DNA of 47,342 bases from Gammaproteobacteria bacterium (GCA_023266095.1 JAHFRV010000022.1:1-47342); one strand, 5' to 3'; counted from the first letter of the stretch, positions 32,718-42,994 are shown. Notes: generated from the sequence alone by a model not told the origin. Translations and numbers: made by a program.

Positions 32718-35015
32718 TTAAAATCCGGCGCCCAAGGAAAATTGGAATATTTCCGTCTCGTCGCCGACCTGGTCATTTAACGCTTTCGCCAAACTAAAAG
32801 TCAACGGCCCGATCGGCGACAACCACACCGCGGACACACCCACGGCGTAGCGCAATTCACCGGCATCGAAGTGGTCGAAATCATCGTAGACATTGCCGCC
32901 GTCTAAGAAGGCACCCATCCGGAACGATTTATTATTCTCGCCGGCGAAGGGCGGCGTGAATAACAGCTCCAAACTTCCCATCACTCGGAAGGCGCCACCC
33001 AAGGAATTGTTGTTTTCTTTGGGTCCCAGCGAATTGGAACGGAAGCCGCGCACCGATCGAATGCCGCCGGCGTAATAGTTTTCGAGGAAGGGAAAACCGG
33101 TGGTATCGCCGTAGGCATCGCCGTAAGCGATCTCGCCGTCGGCCGAGAAGGTGAAACGCCGCGACAGTTGCTTATACCAAGTGCTGCGGTTGGTGGCCTT
33201 GTAATAGGTCAGGCCGCTGCCCGGCAAGGCGGTTTCCAGCGACAGACTTTCCAGCAGGCCAGCGGTGGGGAAAAAGGCCTCGTTACGGGTATCGTAAGAC
33301 CAACCCATGGTCAGTTTGAAGACGTCGAATTGATCGCTATTGGCGTTGAGATAATCGAGATAACGTTGCGGTGTCTGCGACGTGGTGTTGATCGCCGTAT
33401 GTTCGTAGCCCAGCGCAAACCGCAGGCTGTCGAATTCACTCAACGGATAACCGTAATTCACGCTGGCGCCGAAGGCATCGGCGGTGAAATCGGCCACGTC
33501 GGCTTGACCCGCGTCAGTGGTGCGGGAAAATATCCGGAACCCGCGGCTCAAACCATCCAAGTTGTAATAAGGGTTGGTATAGGAAAAACTGTAGATCGTA
33601 TTCACCTGGCTATTGTTGATCTGCGCGCTGACCCGTTTGCCGGTGCCGAGAAAATTGTCCTGAGTGACGCTGGCGTTGAGCAATACGCCCTGTGATTGCG
33701 AAAAACCGATACCCGCCATCAAGCTGCCGAAGGACGAACGTTCCTTGACGTTGTAATTCACATCCACCTGATCGTCGATACCGGGCACCGCCGGTGTTTC
33801 GACATTCACCTCGTCGAAATAACCGAGACGCTGCAAGCGGACCCGCGACCGGTTCACTTGTTCGGTGGATATCCAGCCGCCTTCCATTTGCCGCAGCTCG
33901 CGCCGCAGCACGTCGTCACGGGTGCGGGCGTTGCCGCTGACATTCATGCGCCGCACATAAACCCGCTTATTCGGTTCGACGAAGAAGGTCAACTTGACGG
34001 TGCGCTGCTCGCGATCCACGTCCGGCACGGGATTGATATTGGCGAAGGCATAACCCTCTTTACCCAGACGCTCATTGATGTGGGTGGCGCTTTCGGTCAC
34101 TTCGCGTCGTGAAAACAGCTCGCCGGGCGCGATACTGATCAAGGCCTTTAATTCAGGCTCCGGCACCTTCAATTCACCGGCGAGTTTCACTTCCTTGACA
34201 GTGAACTGTTCGCCTTCGACCAGAGTGATGGTGATATAAACGTTTTTCTTGTCCGGACTGATCGCCACCTGGGTGGAATCGACGCTGAAATCGATATAGC
34301 CGCGGTCCAAATAAAAGGAACGCAGGGTTTCCAAATCCGCCGCCAGCTTCTGTTTGGAATACTGATCGTTTTGATTGAGCAGCGACATCAACGTCGAGGG
34401 GCCGAGCTGCAAGATACGCAGTAATTCAGCGGCGGTGAACCGGCGGTTGCCCACTAGATTGATTTCCTGGATCTTGGCGACCTGGCCCTCGTCGATAAGC
34501 AAGCCGATCTCCACCCGGTTACGGTCCAGCGCGGTCACCGTGTTGGTGATCTTGATCCCATATTTACCGCGCGCGAAATATTGCCGCTCCAGTTCGCGTT
34601 CTACCTGATCGAGCGTCGAGCGGTCGAATATCCGCCCTTCGGCCAAACCGATCCGCTTCAAAGCCTCGGTCAATTCGTCGCTGCTGATGTCTTTATTGCC
34701 GCTGAGATTGACCTTGGCGATCGACGGCCGCTCCTCGACCACCACGATCAAACTGCCGCCGTCCCGCTGCAATTTCACGTCGGCGAAAAACCCGGTTTTG
34801 GACAAAGCGCGCACCGCCTCCGCGGCGCGGGAGTCGTCGATGGTGTCACCGACGCTGACCGGCAGATAATTGAACACTGTGCCAACTTCGATACGCTGTA
34901 GACCTTCGACGCGGATATCCTCGATACGGAACGCGGTGAAAGCCTGCGCCGTGGTGGAGACGAGACAGGCCAGGCCTAGCATCAAGGCGATGATTTTTCT
35001 TTTTAACAACGGCAC
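32718..35015 (-). CDS. bamA: Outer-membrane assembly factor BamA
   Basis: BamA is the core subunit of the beta-barrel assembly machinery. GTG 35015 gives 765 residues with signal peptide ending TTAQA-F; the longer frame to 35060 lacks a ribosome site. Five POTRA domains cover about 24-420 (FRIEDIRVEGLQRIEVGTVF, NLVGNRRFTAAELLR, VYVRRMNVSGNARTRDDVL), followed by the Omp85 barrel with the conserved GIRSVRGFRSNSLGP loop-6 region (RGF, corresponding to the VRGF motif), ending in Phe. It lies between rseP and skp. Confidence 0.97.
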   Translation of the reverse strand: MPLLKRKIIALMLGLACLVSTTAQAFTAFRIEDIRVEGLQRIEVGTVFNYLPVSVGDTIDDSRAAEAVRALSKTGFFADVKLQRDGGSLIVVVEERPSIAKVNLSGNKDISSDELTEALKRIGLAEGRIFDRSTLDQVERELERQYFARGKYGIKITNTVTALDRNRVEIGLLIDEGQVAKIQEINLVGNRRFTAAELLRILQLGPSTLMSLLNQNDQYSKQKLAADLETLRSFYLDRGYIDFSVDSTQVAISPDKKNVYITITLVEGEQFTVKEVKLAGELKVPEPELKALISIAPGELFSRREVTESATHINERLGKEGYAFANINPVPDVDREQRTVKLTFFVEPNKRVYVRRMNVSGNARTRDDVLRRELRQMEGGWISTEQVNRSRVRLQRLGYFDEVNVETPAVPGIDDQVDVNYNVKERSSFGSLMAGIGFSQSQGVLLNASVTQDNFLGTGKRVSAQINNSQVNTIYSFSYTNPYYNLDGLSRGFRIFSRTTDAGQADVADFTADAFGASVNYGYPLSEFDSLRFALGYEHTAINTTSQTPQRYLDYLNANSDQFDVFKLTMGWSYDTRNEAFFPTAGLLESLSLETALPGSGLTYYKATNRSTWYKQLSRRFTFSADGEIAYGDAYGDTTGFPFLENYYAGGIRSVRGFRSNSLGPKENNNSLGGAFRVMGSLELLFTPPFAGENNKSFRMGAFLDGGNVYDDFDHFDAGELRYAVGVSAVWLSPIGPLTFSLAKALNDQVGDETEIFQFSLGAGF

Positions 35016-35022
35016 GGAACAC

Positions 35023-36387
35023 TCACTTGAATAATTGGACGACGTCGTTATATATGGCAACGGCCATCAGCATCAGCAACAGCGGCACACCCACCCGCTG
35101 CCCCATAGCCTGTGCGGCATCGGATACCGGACTCCCCTTCATCATTTCGATGAGGTAATACAGCAAATGACCGCCGTCCAGCAGCGGGATGGGCAGCAGG
35201 TTCAAAACCCCCAAACTAATGCTGACGATGGCGAGAAACGTCAGGAAGGCCACCAGTCCCACCTGCGCGGAATAACCGGCGTACTTGGCGATACTGATCG
35301 GGCCGCTGATATTGGACACCGACACATCGCCCGCCACCATGCCCCACAACATGCGGAGGGTCAACACCGACATGTCCCAGGTTTTTTCCACGGCGATGCT
35401 CATGGCATCCAGCGGCGAATAACGCACCAGAGTCACGTATTCCTTGCCTAAGTCCTCGGGCACCGCCACCGCCGCGCCGACATAACCGATGTCACCCTCC
35501 TTGGCCGTGCGCCGGCCGGGCTGTAAATCCACCACCAAACGCGCGCCGGCGCGGTCGATTTCGGTACGAATCAATTGATCCGGGCGGGCGCGGACATATT
35601 CCACCCAATTATCCCAATCGGACACCGGCCGTCCATCGCTGGAAACGATGCGGTCGCCCGCCTGCAAACCGGCCTGCTCGGCCGCGCCGCCGGGTTCGAG
35701 ATGACTGATCACCGGCGGAATACTGGGACGCGCCGGCTGTATGCCGAGGGCATCGAGCAGATTACCCTGTTGCAGATCTTTTTGGATCGAACGCAACTGC
35801 AACTGATGCACGCGCGCCACGCCCTGTTCATCGCGGGTATGCACGTCGATTTGTTCGTCGCTCATGGTGTTTTCGAGCAGGGACATCACCGCATTCTGCC
35901 AGCTGTCCACCGCTACACCATCCACCGCGGTAATCGTTTCGCCGGGAATGAAGCCAGCCTCGGCGGCCAGCGATCGCGGCGCTACGCTGCCGACGACGGG
36001 TTTGACGCCGTCCACTCCCAACACGAACACCAGCCAATACACGGCGATGGCCAGCATGAAATTGAAGAGTGGCCCGGCCAGCACGATGGCGAAGCGTTTG
36101 CCGACCGCTTGACGGTTGAAAGCGCGATGCGCTTCATGCTCGGCCACCTCGCCTTCACGTTCGTCGAGCATGCGCACATAACCGCCGAGCGGAATCGCCG
36201 CCAACACGTATTCGGTTTGATCCGGGCCGCGGGTAATGCGCCAGATCGGTTTGCCGAAGCCGATGGAAAACCGCAGCACCTTGACGCCCAGCCGGCGCGC
36301 CACCCAAAAATGACCGAACTCGTGCACCGCGATCAACAGCGCCAGCGCCAGCAGAAAAAAGAAGAGTGAGGTGAATATGCTGCCCAT
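35023..36387 (-). CDS. rseP: Site-2 protease RseP
   Basis: RseP is an inner-membrane zinc metalloprotease that performs intramembrane cleavage of anti-sigma factors such as RseA in the envelope stress response. The 454-residue protein has the HEFGH zinc site in TM1 (LIAVHEFGHFWVARRLGVKV), two PDZ domains (VVGSVAPRSLAAEAGFIPGE and PPVISHLEPGGAAEQAGLQA) and the LDGGHLLYY motif in the third membrane segment. It lies immediately upstream of bamA, matching its role in monitoring barrel assembly. Confidence 0.96.
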   Translation of the reverse strand: MGSIFTSLFFFLLALALLIAVHEFGHFWVARRLGVKVLRFSIGFGKPIWRITRGPDQTEYVLAAIPLGGYVRMLDEREGEVAEHEAHRAFNRQAVGKRFAIVLAGPLFNFMLAIAVYWLVFVLGVDGVKPVVGSVAPRSLAAEAGFIPGETITAVDGVAVDSWQNAVMSLLENTMSDEQIDVHTRDEQGVARVHQLQLRSIQKDLQQGNLLDALGIQPARPSIPPVISHLEPGGAAEQAGLQAGDRIVSSDGRPVSDWDNWVEYVRARPDQLIRTEIDRAGARLVVDLQPGRRTAKEGDIGYVGAAVAVPEDLGKEYVTLVRYSPLDAMSIAVEKTWDMSVLTLRMLWGMVAGDVSVSNISGPISIAKYAGYSAQVGLVAFLTFLAIVSISLGVLNLLPIPLLDGGHLLYYLIEMMKGSPVSDAAQAMGQRVGVPLLLMLMAVAIYNDVVQLFK

Positions 36388-36392
36388 GAGTC

Positions 36393-37574
36393 CTACCTGC
36401 TTATCCGCGCCACGCTTTCGCGCGCCACGGCGCGGGCATGGGCATCGTCTTCGAATATCCGCTCCAGCGAAATCGCCTCACGGGCCGGGACATCGCTCAA
36501 GGCGGCTTCCACCACGGCGGCGATGGAGGTAAAAGTTATCCGCTCGTCCAGGAATGCCTGCACCGCCACTTCATTGGCGGCATTCAATACCGCGGTCGCG
36601 GTACCGCCCCGCTCCATCGCCTGGTAAGCCAGATCCAGACACGGGAAACGCGCGCGATCCGGCGCGGCGAAATGCAGAGTCGCGATATCGAACAGATTCA
36701 AACGCCGCACCCCGGACTCGATACGTTCCGGCCAGGCCAGGGCATGGGCGATGGGGGTACGCATGTCCGGGCTGCCGAGTTGGGCGAGTATCGAGCCGTC
36801 AATATATTCCACCATGGAGTGGATGACGCTTTCGGCATGCAATACCACTTGCACCTGCTCCGGCGTGGTGTCGAACAGCCAACAGGCCTCGATCACTTCC
36901 AACCCTTTGTTCATCATGGTCGCTGAGTCCACCGAGATTTTGCGGCCCATCACCCAATTGGGATGCGCGCAGGCCTGGGCCGGAGTGACATTGGTCAACT
37001 CGGCGAGCGGGGTGTCGCGGAACGGACCGCCGGACGCGGTGAGCAGGATCTTGCTCACTCCCAGCGCGGCCAACCCGCCGTGGCATTGCGCGGGTAGACA
37101 TTGAAAAATCGCGTTGTGTTCACTGTCCACCGGCAACAACTGCGCGCCGTGGGCGCGCACCTCGTCCATGAACAAGCGGCCCGACATCACCAGCGCTTCT
37201 TTATTGGCCAGCAAGATCCGTTTGCCGGCCCGCGCCGCCGCCAGGATCGGCAACAAGCCCGCCGCGCCGACGATGGCGGCCATCACGATATGAGCGACGG
37301 GATGGGCGGCGGCGTGAGCTACCGCTTCCGCGCCGGCCAACACTTCGATCGCCGCATCGATGCCGCGCAAACGCGCGCGCAATTGTTCGGCGGCGGCGGC
37401 GTCAGCCAGCACCGCCAGCTCGGGATGAAACACCCGGCATTGCTCGGCGAGCCGCTCGACGTCGCTGTGCGCGGCGAGTGCCACCACCCGGTAACGGTCG
37501 CGGTGGCGCGCCAGCACATCCAGCGTATTCACGCCGATGGAACCGGTGGCGCCCAATACCGTCACGCCGATCAT
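36393..37574 (-). CDS. dxr: 1-deoxy-D-xylulose 5-phosphate reductoisomerase
   Basis: Dxr converts DXP to MEP with NADPH, the committed step of the non-mevalonate isoprenoid pathway. ATG 37574 overlaps the cdsA stop (ATGA), giving 393 residues. The NADPH-binding [29 protein letters not shown], metal/substrate-binding [13 protein letters not shown], and the [20 protein letters not shown] block are all present. It supplies isoprenoid precursors for undecaprenyl diphosphate made by UppS two genes upstream. Confidence 0.97.
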   Translation of the reverse strand: MIGVTVLGATGSIGVNTLDVLARHRDRYRVVALAAHSDVERLAEQCRVFHPELAVLADAAAAEQLRARLRGIDAAIEVLAGAEAVAHAAAHPVAHIVMAAIVGAAGLLPILAAARAGKRILLANKEALVMSGRLFMDEVRAHGAQLLPVDSEHNAIFQCLPAQCHGGLAALGVSKILLTASGGPFRDTPLAELTNVTPAQACAHPNWVMGRKISVDSATMMNKGLEVIEACWLFDTTPEQVQVVLHAESVIHSMVEYIDGSILAQLGSPDMRTPIAHALAWPERIESGVRRLNLFDIATLHFAAPDRARFPCLDLAYQAMERGGTATAVLNAANEVAVQAFLDERITFTSIAAVVEAALSDVPAREAISLERIFEDDAHARAVARESVARISR

Positions 37575-38395
37575 GTCAACCACGCTATCAATGCCATACC
37601 TACATAAAATACCGGCGCCGCCGCCGTGATGCTGTCGATGCGATCCAAGGCCCCGCCGTGCCCCGGTAAAAATCGGCCGCTATCCTTCACACCCGCCTCG
37701 CGCTTAAAGAGGCTCTCCAGCAAATCGCCCACCACGGAGATCACCACCACCGCCACGCACAAGGCCACGAACAAGATCGCCACCACAAACGGGATATTAA
37801 AGATGAATGCGCCAGCCACCGCCACCAGCAAAGAGGCGGCCGCACCACCCAACACCCCTTCCCAGGTCTTGCCCGGACTCACCCGCGGCGCCACCTTGCG
37901 CCGGCCGAAACGGCGACCGGCGAAATAGGCCCCGCTGTCGGCGGCCCACACCAGTACGAAGAGAAACAAGACGTAGGCGGGGCCGGTGGCCGGGTCGCGA
38001 TGCAAAGCGGTCAAGGCCAGCCAGGGCGGCAACAAAACCGCCAATCCGGCTAATGCGCCGCCCAAGCGGGTTTTGGGCAACCCCTGCGCGCCAATTTGAT
38101 AACGGTAGATCCACGCCGTCGCGCAGGCCCACCATATCACAGCGGTCGCGGCGATCCCACGGATGACATCGGCCGGCGGCGGCGCGTACATGGCGAACAG
38201 CAGACCGCTACCGATCAGCAGTACGAAAACGAGGCGCGCCGTCGTCGGCAAGGCCACCAGCCGCGACCATTCCAGCGCGGCCACCACCACCACCGCGGCG
38301 AGCAGCATGGCGAAATACATCGAGGGCAGGGCGAGCACGCCCCATACGAACAAGGGAATCAGGACGGCGGCGGTCAGCAGGCGCTGTTTAAGCAC
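37571..38395 (-). CDS. cdsA: Phosphatidate cytidylyltransferase CdsA
   Basis: CdsA makes CDP-diacylglycerol, precursor of all major phospholipids, in the inner membrane. The GTG at 38395, overlapping the uppS stop by 8 bp, gives 274 residues starting [20 protein letters not shown]; the longer frame upstream is just uppS read out of frame. Around eight membrane segments are visible, and the C-terminal signature [20 protein letters not shown] plus GALDRID matches the CdsA pattern at every key residue. It overlaps dxr by four bases. Confidence 0.95.
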   Translation of the reverse strand: MLKQRLLTAAVLIPLFVWGVLALPSMYFAMLLAAVVVVAALEWSRLVALPTTARLVFVLLIGSGLLFAMYAPPPADVIRGIAATAVIWWACATAWIYRYQIGAQGLPKTRLGGALAGLAVLLPPWLALTALHRDPATGPAYVLFLFVLVWAADSGAYFAGRRFGRRKVAPRVSPGKTWEGVLGGAAASLLVAVAGAFIFNIPFVVAILFVALCVAVVVISVVGDLLESLFKREAGVKDSGRFLPGHGGALDRIDSITAAAPVFYVGMALIAWLT

Positions 38396-39149
38396 CTTTA
38401 CTCTGCTCCACCTGTTCTCCGGTGCGACCGAAACGACGCTGGCGACCAGCGTAGGACAACAAGGCTTCGTCGAAGGCGCGGCTGTCGAAATCCGGCCACA
38501 GCACGTCGGTGAAATACAGTTCCGAATAGGCGAGATGCCATAACAAAAAATTACTGATGCGCTGCTCACCGCCGGTACGAATGAATAAATCCGGCTCGGG
38601 CAGACCGTGCAGCGCCAGATACGTCTCCAGCAATTCAGGGGTGATGTCCGTCGCACGCAACTCACCCGCTTCGACCTTCGCGGCAATACGCCGGGTGGCT
38701 TGAACCACGTCCCACCGCCCGCCGTAATTGGCGGCGACCACCAGGGTGAGGCCGGTATTGTTTTTTGAAAGCGCCTCCACGGCGGCGATTTCTTCCTGCA
38801 AACGCGGCGCGAAGGCACTGCATTCGCCGATCACTTTCAGGCGCACATTGTTTTCATGGAGTTTTTTGCTTTCGCGTTGCAGCGCGGTGATGAACAGCTC
38901 CATCAACAGGCTCACCTCTTTTTCCGGGCGCCGCCAGTTTTCGCTGCTGAAGGCGAACAAGGTGAGTACCTCGATACCCTTTTCACCGCAGGCGCGCACC
39001 AGCTGCCGCACGGTCTCGACCCCGGCCTTGTGGCCGGCGACCCGCGGCAGAAAACGCTTTTTGGCCCAACGGCCGTTGCCATCCATGATGATGGCCACAT
39101 GGCGGGGCAGGCCGTTGCCGGCGGGGATTGTTTGCGGCTTTTTAGACAT
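38388..39149 (-). CDS. uppS: Undecaprenyl diphosphate synthase UppS
   Basis: This cis-prenyltransferase makes the C55 carrier lipid for peptidoglycan and O-antigen. ATG 39149 gives 253 residues, the same length as E. coli UppS; an upstream start at 39197 would add 16 unconserved residues. The catalytic Asp lies in HVAIIMDGNGRWAKKR, with further signatures HKAGVETVRQ, FAFSSENWRRP and DLFIRTGGEQRISNFLLWHL. Its stop overlaps the cdsA start. Confidence 0.96.
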   Translation of the reverse strand: MSKKPQTIPAGNGLPRHVAIIMDGNGRWAKKRFLPRVAGHKAGVETVRQLVRACGEKGIEVLTLFAFSSENWRRPEKEVSLLMELFITALQRESKKLHENNVRLKVIGECSAFAPRLQEEIAAVEALSKNNTGLTLVVAANYGGRWDVVQATRRIAAKVEAGELRATDITPELLETYLALHGLPEPDLFIRTGGEQRISNFLLWHLAYSELYFTDVLWPDFDSRAFDEALLSYAGRQRRFGRTGEQVEQSKGA

Positions 39150-39254
39150 AAGTAATTTAGAAGGAACTCGTACGCCTTCGCCCTCGGGGACCGCCACGCG
39201 GCATACACCGCGAGAGCTTGCAGTTGACGCAGGCCCTCCCGCCGCGCTGTGCCG

Positions 39255-39812
39255 TTAAATCTCCATCAACTCTGATTCCTTGGCGGCCAACATCTTGTCC
39301 ACCTCGGCGATGTACTTGTCGGTGAGTTTTTGAATCTCGTCCTGGGCACGGCGGTCGTCGTCCTCGGAGATCTGCTTGTCCTTGAGCAACTTCTTCAAGT
39401 CGCCGTTGGCGTCACGGCGGATGTTGCGGATCGCCACCCGCGCGCCTTCCGCTTCGCCGCGCACCACTTTGATTAAATCGCGGCGCCGCTCCTCGGTGAG
39501 CGACGGCAGGGGAATCCGGATCACCCCGCCCGAGGTATTGGGGGTCAATCCGAGATCGGAGGTCATGATCGCCTTTTCGATCGGCTGGACCATGCTCTTG
39601 TCCCAGGGCGTCAGCGTCAAGGTGCGGCTGTCCGCCACCGCCACGTTTGCAGCTTGGCTGAGCGGCACTTCGCTGCCGTAGAACGACACGGTGATGTGAT
39701 CGAGCAAACTGGTCTGGGCGCGGCCGGTGCGGATCTTCACCAGTTCATCCCGCAGCGCGGCGATGCTCTTACGCATACGCGCGTCGGCCTGATTCTTGAC
39801 GTCGCTGATCAT
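39255..39812 (-). CDS. frr: Ribosome recycling factor
   Basis: Frr splits post-termination ribosomes together with EF-G. ATG 39812 follows GGGGAG and overlaps the pyrH stop (ATGA); the product is 185 residues, the normal size, starting [20 protein letters not shown]. The conserved [36 protein letters not shown] and C-terminal helix [18 protein letters not shown] are present. An internal charged segment ([20 protein letters not shown]) matches domain I helices. Confidence 0.96.
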   Translation of the reverse strand: MISDVKNQADARMRKSIAALRDELVKIRTGRAQTSLLDHITVSFYGSEVPLSQAANVAVADSRTLTLTPWDKSMVQPIEKAIMTSDLGLTPNTSGGVIRIPLPSLTEERRRDLIKVVRGEAEGARVAIRNIRRDANGDLKKLLKDKQISEDDDRRAQDEIQKLTDKYIAEVDKMLAAKESELMEI

Positions 39813-40555
39813 GCACTTACTCCCCGTTGTACCAGAGTGCCCTCGTCGGCACCGTAGATGATGCGGCGCAGCGCGCCGGGCCGGTTGATATCGAACACCC
39901 GCAAGGGCATGTTGTAATCGCGGCACAACACAATGGCGGTGGCGTCCATCACCCCCAGTTTACGTTCCAGGGCCTCATCGTAAGTCAGTGTCGTGTAACG
40001 CTCGGCGGTGGGGTCTTTCACCGGGTCGGCGGTATATACGCCATCCACCTTGGTGCCTTTCAACAGCAGCTCGGCGCCGATCTCGATGGCGCGCAGACTG
40101 GCCGCCGAATCGGTGGTGAAAAAGGGGTTGCCGGTACCGGCGGCGAACACCACTACCCGGCCTTTTTCCAGATGACGGATCGCGCGCCTGCGGATGTAAT
40201 CTTCGCAGATCTGATTGATCTTGATCGCCGACATCACCCGCGCCTGGGCGCCGCGCGCCTCCAGCGCATCCTGCATGCCGAGGGCGTTGATCACGGTGGC
40301 CAGCATGCCCATGTGGTCGCCGGTGACCCGGTCCACGCCGGACGCGGCGAGGCTGGCGCCGCGGAAGATGTTGCCGCCGCCGATCACCACCCCCACCTGC
40401 ACGCCGTCCTCGATCAATTGGCACAACTCATCGGCGATGCGGCCCATCACCGCGGGGCTGATGGTGTCTTCACCATCGCCCATCAAAGCCTCGCCGCTGA
40501 GTTTCAGCAATATCCGTCGAAAATGGGGCGCACTCTCCGTGGCTGGCACTGACAT
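39809..40555 (-). CDS. pyrH: Uridylate kinase PyrH
   Basis: PyrH phosphorylates UMP to UDP and belongs to the amino-acid kinase family. The 248-residue protein shows [13 protein letters not shown], the phosphate-binding [32 protein letters not shown], and the nucleotide region [20 protein letters not shown]. Its start overlaps the tsf stop by one base (TAATG) and its stop overlaps the frr start, so tsf-pyrH-frr are translationally coupled. Confidence 0.97.
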   Translation of the reverse strand: MSVPATESAPHFRRILLKLSGEALMGDGEDTISPAVMGRIADELCQLIEDGVQVGVVIGGGNIFRGASLAASGVDRVTGDHMGMLATVINALGMQDALEARGAQARVMSAIKINQICEDYIRRRAIRHLEKGRVVVFAAGTGNPFFTTDSAASLRAIEIGAELLLKGTKVDGVYTADPVKDPTAERYTTLTYDEALERKLGVMDATAIVLCRDYNMPLRVFDINRPGALRRIIYGADEGTLVQRGVSA

Positions 40556-41433
40556 TAACCTCCGCGAACCTGGGCCATCACTTCTTCGGCGAAGTTTTCC
40601 GATTTCTTCTCGATGCCTTCACCCACTTCGAAGCGCGCGAAGCCGGTGATGATGGCGTTGTGCTGTTTGGCCAGCTGTTCCACGGTCTGATCGGGATTTT
40701 TGACGAAGGGTTGACCGAGCAGGGTGATCTCACGCAGGAACTTGCTGACCCGGCCCATCACCATCTTCTCGACGATGTCGGCCGGCTTGCCGCTCTCGGC
40801 GGCCTGCGCCGTATAAATCTCTTTTTCCTTGGCGATCAGGTCGGCGGACACGTCGTTGGGGCCGAGCGCCACCGGTTTGCTCGCCGCCACATGCATGGCG
40901 ATATCCTTGGCCAAGGCGACGTCGCCGCCCTTGACGCCCACCAGCACGCCGATGCGGCTGCCGTGCAGATACATGCCGACCTTGCCGCCCTCGTTACTCA
41001 TCAAGTGGAAGCGGCGCACGGCAATGTTCTCGCCGAGCTTGGCGATCAGTGCGCGGCGCACCTCGTCCACGCTGCCGCCGCTGAGAGGCAAGCTCATCAC
41101 GTCATCAACCGTGGCGGGCGATTTGGCCAACGCCACCTGGGCCAGTTCACCGGCGAATTTGATGAAGTCGTCGGCCTTGGCCACGAAGTCGGTCTCACAG
41201 TTCACTTCGATGATCACGCCGCGCGCGCCGTCCGCGCTCACCGCCGCCACGACGGTTCCTTCCGCCGCCACGCGGCCGGCTTTTTTGTCGGCCTTGGCCA
41301 TGCCGGACTTGCGCATCGCCTCCACCGCGGCCTCGATGTCGCCGCCGGTTTCAGTCAAGGCCTTTTTGCATTCCATCATGCCGGACCCGGTGCGCTCACG
41401 CAGTTCTTTCACCAGCGCCGCAGTAATTTCCAT
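40555..41433 (-). CDS. tsf: Elongation factor Ts
   Basis: EF-Ts is the guanine nucleotide exchange factor for EF-Tu. The 292-residue protein begins with the UBA-like [20 protein letters not shown], followed by the conserved [20 protein letters not shown], the EF-Tu contact region [13 protein letters not shown], and a C-terminal module with VFKNP-type region [14 protein letters not shown]. It lies 170 nt downstream of rpsB with a GC-rich hairpin in the gap, a place where differential expression of the two is often set. Confidence 0.97.
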   Translation of the reverse strand: MEITAALVKELRERTGSGMMECKKALTETGGDIEAAVEAMRKSGMAKADKKAGRVAAEGTVVAAVSADGARGVIIEVNCETDFVAKADDFIKFAGELAQVALAKSPATVDDVMSLPLSGGSVDEVRRALIAKLGENIAVRRFHLMSNEGGKVGMYLHGSRIGVLVGVKGGDVALAKDIAMHVAASKPVALGPNDVSADLIAKEKEIYTAQAAESGKPADIVEKMVMGRVSKFLREITLLGQPFVKNPDQTVEQLAKQHNAIITGFARFEVGEGIEKKSENFAEEVMAQVRGG

Positions 41434-41559
41434 AGTCCTAACCTCTCTTAACTTTAAAGGGTAATCGACGGTACGGCAGCCGTAAGCCCCGCCCGCATCA
41501 TGCAGACCCGCCCGGCGCTATCGCCCAGACGGGAGGTTATTTGTATTATCGAAATCAAA

Positions 41560-41596
41560 CGCGGTGCCGGAAAAAACCGAGCCTCCCGGCACCGCG
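41560..41596 (-). promoter_or_regulatory. rpsB-tsf intergenic hairpin
   Basis: A perfect 11-bp inverted repeat CGCGGTGCCGG (41560-41570)/CCGGCACCGCG (41586-41596) has a 15-nt loop. On the minus strand it lies between the rpsB stop and tsf, with the T-run in the loop rather than after the stem. It is more likely a processing or attenuation element than a full terminator. Confidence 0.5.
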
Positions 41597-41603
41597 GAAT
41601 GAT

Positions 41604-42446
41604 TTATCCCACGTCTTCCGGATCGATGGCACCGACTTGTTGCAGCGCGCTGGCCACCCGCTTCGGTTTCTTGATGGTTTGCTTCACGCCGGGTTCGGCG
41701 GGGCCTTTGCTGGCGACGGTGTCATCCATTTCGACGAATTCATCGCCGGGGGAGGTTTGCAACGCCACCGCCTTGCCATTCACCACGGCGTCAGCCACGC
41801 CGCGCACATAGAGTTGCACCGCGCGCACCGCGTCGTCGTTGCCGGGGATGATGTAATCGATGTTCTCGGGACTGTTGTTGGTGTCCACCACGCCGATGAC
41901 CGGGATGCCCAACTTCTTGGCCTCGGCCACCGCGATGTTCTCATTACCGACGTCGATCACGAACAAGGCGTCGGGCAGACCGGGCATGTCCTTGATGCCG
42001 CCCAAGCTGCGCTCCAGCTTCTCCAGCTCACGGCTGAGGCCCAAGGCCTCTTTCTTGCTGAATCGCTCCAGACTGCCGTCTTGGCGCATGGCGTCCAGCT
42101 CTTTCAAGCGGCGGATCGACTGGCGGATGGTCTTGAAATTGGTGAGCATGCCGCCCAGCCAGCGTTGATTGACGTAAGGCATGCCGCAGCGCTTGGCTTC
42201 TTCCTCGATGGCCTGCTGCGCGGAACGCTTGGTGCCGACGAACAGGATGGTGCCCTTCTTGGAGGCAAGACCGCTGATGAAATTGGTGGCCTCGTCGAAC
42301 AGAGGCAGGGTCTTTTCCAGATTGATGATGTGAATCTTATTGCGGTCCCCGAAAATATACTGGGCCATTTTGGGATGCCAGTAACGGGTCTGATGACCGA
42401 AGTGCACGCCGGCCTCAAGCATCTGGCGCATGGAAACAGTAGCCAT
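41604..42446 (-). CDS. rpsB: 30S ribosomal protein S2
   Basis: S2 is a late-assembling small-subunit protein that S1 needs for binding. The 280-residue product contains [80 protein letters not shown] and [27 protein letters not shown] site lies just upstream. The C-terminus (after [11 protein letters not shown]) extends about 35 residues beyond the core, ending GAIDPEDVG. It heads the minus-strand cluster and is preceded by a long leader, which fits S2 autoregulation. Confidence 0.97.
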   Translation of the reverse strand: MATVSMRQMLEAGVHFGHQTRYWHPKMAQYIFGDRNKIHIINLEKTLPLFDEATNFISGLASKKGTILFVGTKRSAQQAIEEEAKRCGMPYVNQRWLGGMLTNFKTIRQSIRRLKELDAMRQDGSLERFSKKEALGLSRELEKLERSLGGIKDMPGLPDALFVIDVGNENIAVAEAKKLGIPVIGVVDTNNSPENIDYIIPGNDDAVRAVQLYVRGVADAVVNGKAVALQTSPGDEFVEMDDTVASKGPAEPGVKQTIKKPKRVASALQQVGAIDPEDVG

Positions 42447-42709
42447 GTAAAACTCCTCTTATATAGGGTTAAACCTCCATACATCCCATACACCAACCCG
42501 ACTAGCGGGCACCCTGATGTATGTGCCGATGTATGTGTGAAGTACACTGTGAGTGTCGGCCTAAGCGGCGCGCCCCGCGCCGTCGCCGGTATGAATACCG
42601 TCTCGGAAGGGGACCGCCTCGGCCATCCGGCCCACAGCAGGTATCGTTACGTTTTCGTAGCGCCGGCGGGGTGAAAACACACCACCACATCCCCAGCGAT
42701 CCGGCGCGC
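42447..42709 (-). promoter_or_regulatory. rpsB mRNA leader, probable autoregulatory region
   Basis: About 255 nt lie between the predicted transcription start and rpsB. The leader contains a CCCG-CTAGT-CGGG stem (42497-42509) and GU-rich repeats (TACATC, GTATGG). Long structured leaders mediate S2 feedback control in gammaproteobacteria; this equivalence is inferred from position. Confidence 0.4.
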
Positions 42710-42739
42710 TTTATACCATAAACCCGCCCACCAGCTCAA
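42710..42739 (-). promoter_or_regulatory. Probable sigma70 promoter of rpsB
   Basis: On the minus strand TTGAGC (42739-42734) and TATAAA (42715-42710) are 18 nt apart, with an extended TGG before the -10 box. The discriminator that follows is GCGCGCC, a GC-rich type usual for stringently controlled ribosomal promoters. Confidence 0.55.
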
Positions 42740-42800
42740 TAAAATAATCTCGGGATTTCCCGCCACTGGTGGCAAGGTCGAGGCGATCAGTGGACTTATC

Positions 42801-42834
42801 AAAACAAAAAACGCGCTCCTGCCTGCAGGATCGC
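42801..42834 (-). terminator. Orphan intrinsic terminator, minus strand
   Basis: On the minus strand GCGATCCTGC-AG-GCAGGAGCGC (9 of 10 pairs) is followed by GTTTTTTGTTTT. No minus-strand gene precedes it, because map on the right is on the plus strand. It may end a small RNA (42835-42994) or insulate rpsB. Confidence 0.65.
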
Positions 42835-42990
42835 CCAGGGGATTCAGCCTATGTGCAGCCGTCCCCGCTGCCGTTATAGCTGACACTGGCGGACGGATAA
42901 CGGTAAGATCACGCCTCCGGCATGCCGGTCCAGGGTAGTGAGACCAGTTATCCGACTCGCTTGAATCAACTTACACAATAAGCAGTTATT
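42835..42990 (-). ncRNA. Candidate small RNA between map and rpsB
   Basis: The minus-strand sequence ahead of the orphan terminator is rich in complementary segments. These are an 8-bp stem CGGATAAC/GTTATCCG (42894-42901 with 42947-42954), the palindrome CCGGCATGCCGG (42917-42928) inside it, GCAGC/GCTGC and GGGGA/TCCCC pairings nearer the terminator. A promoter could not be pinned down. I recognise no known RNA family. The structure could instead belong to the map leader on the plus strand. Confidence 0.35.
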
Positions 42991-42994
42991 CCTA

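Noticed and set aside
37571-38818. Extended 415-residue cdsA
   Set aside because: The first 141 codons are uppS read in another frame and are low-complexity Arg/Ser/Pro; the conserved CdsA N-terminus starts at 38395.
42894-42954. Possible tRNA-like element (acceptor-like 7-8 bp stem)
   Set aside because: Total length is about 60 nt, with no T-loop GTTCGA motif, no anticodon arm of proper size and no CCA context; kept only as a structured-RNA candidate.
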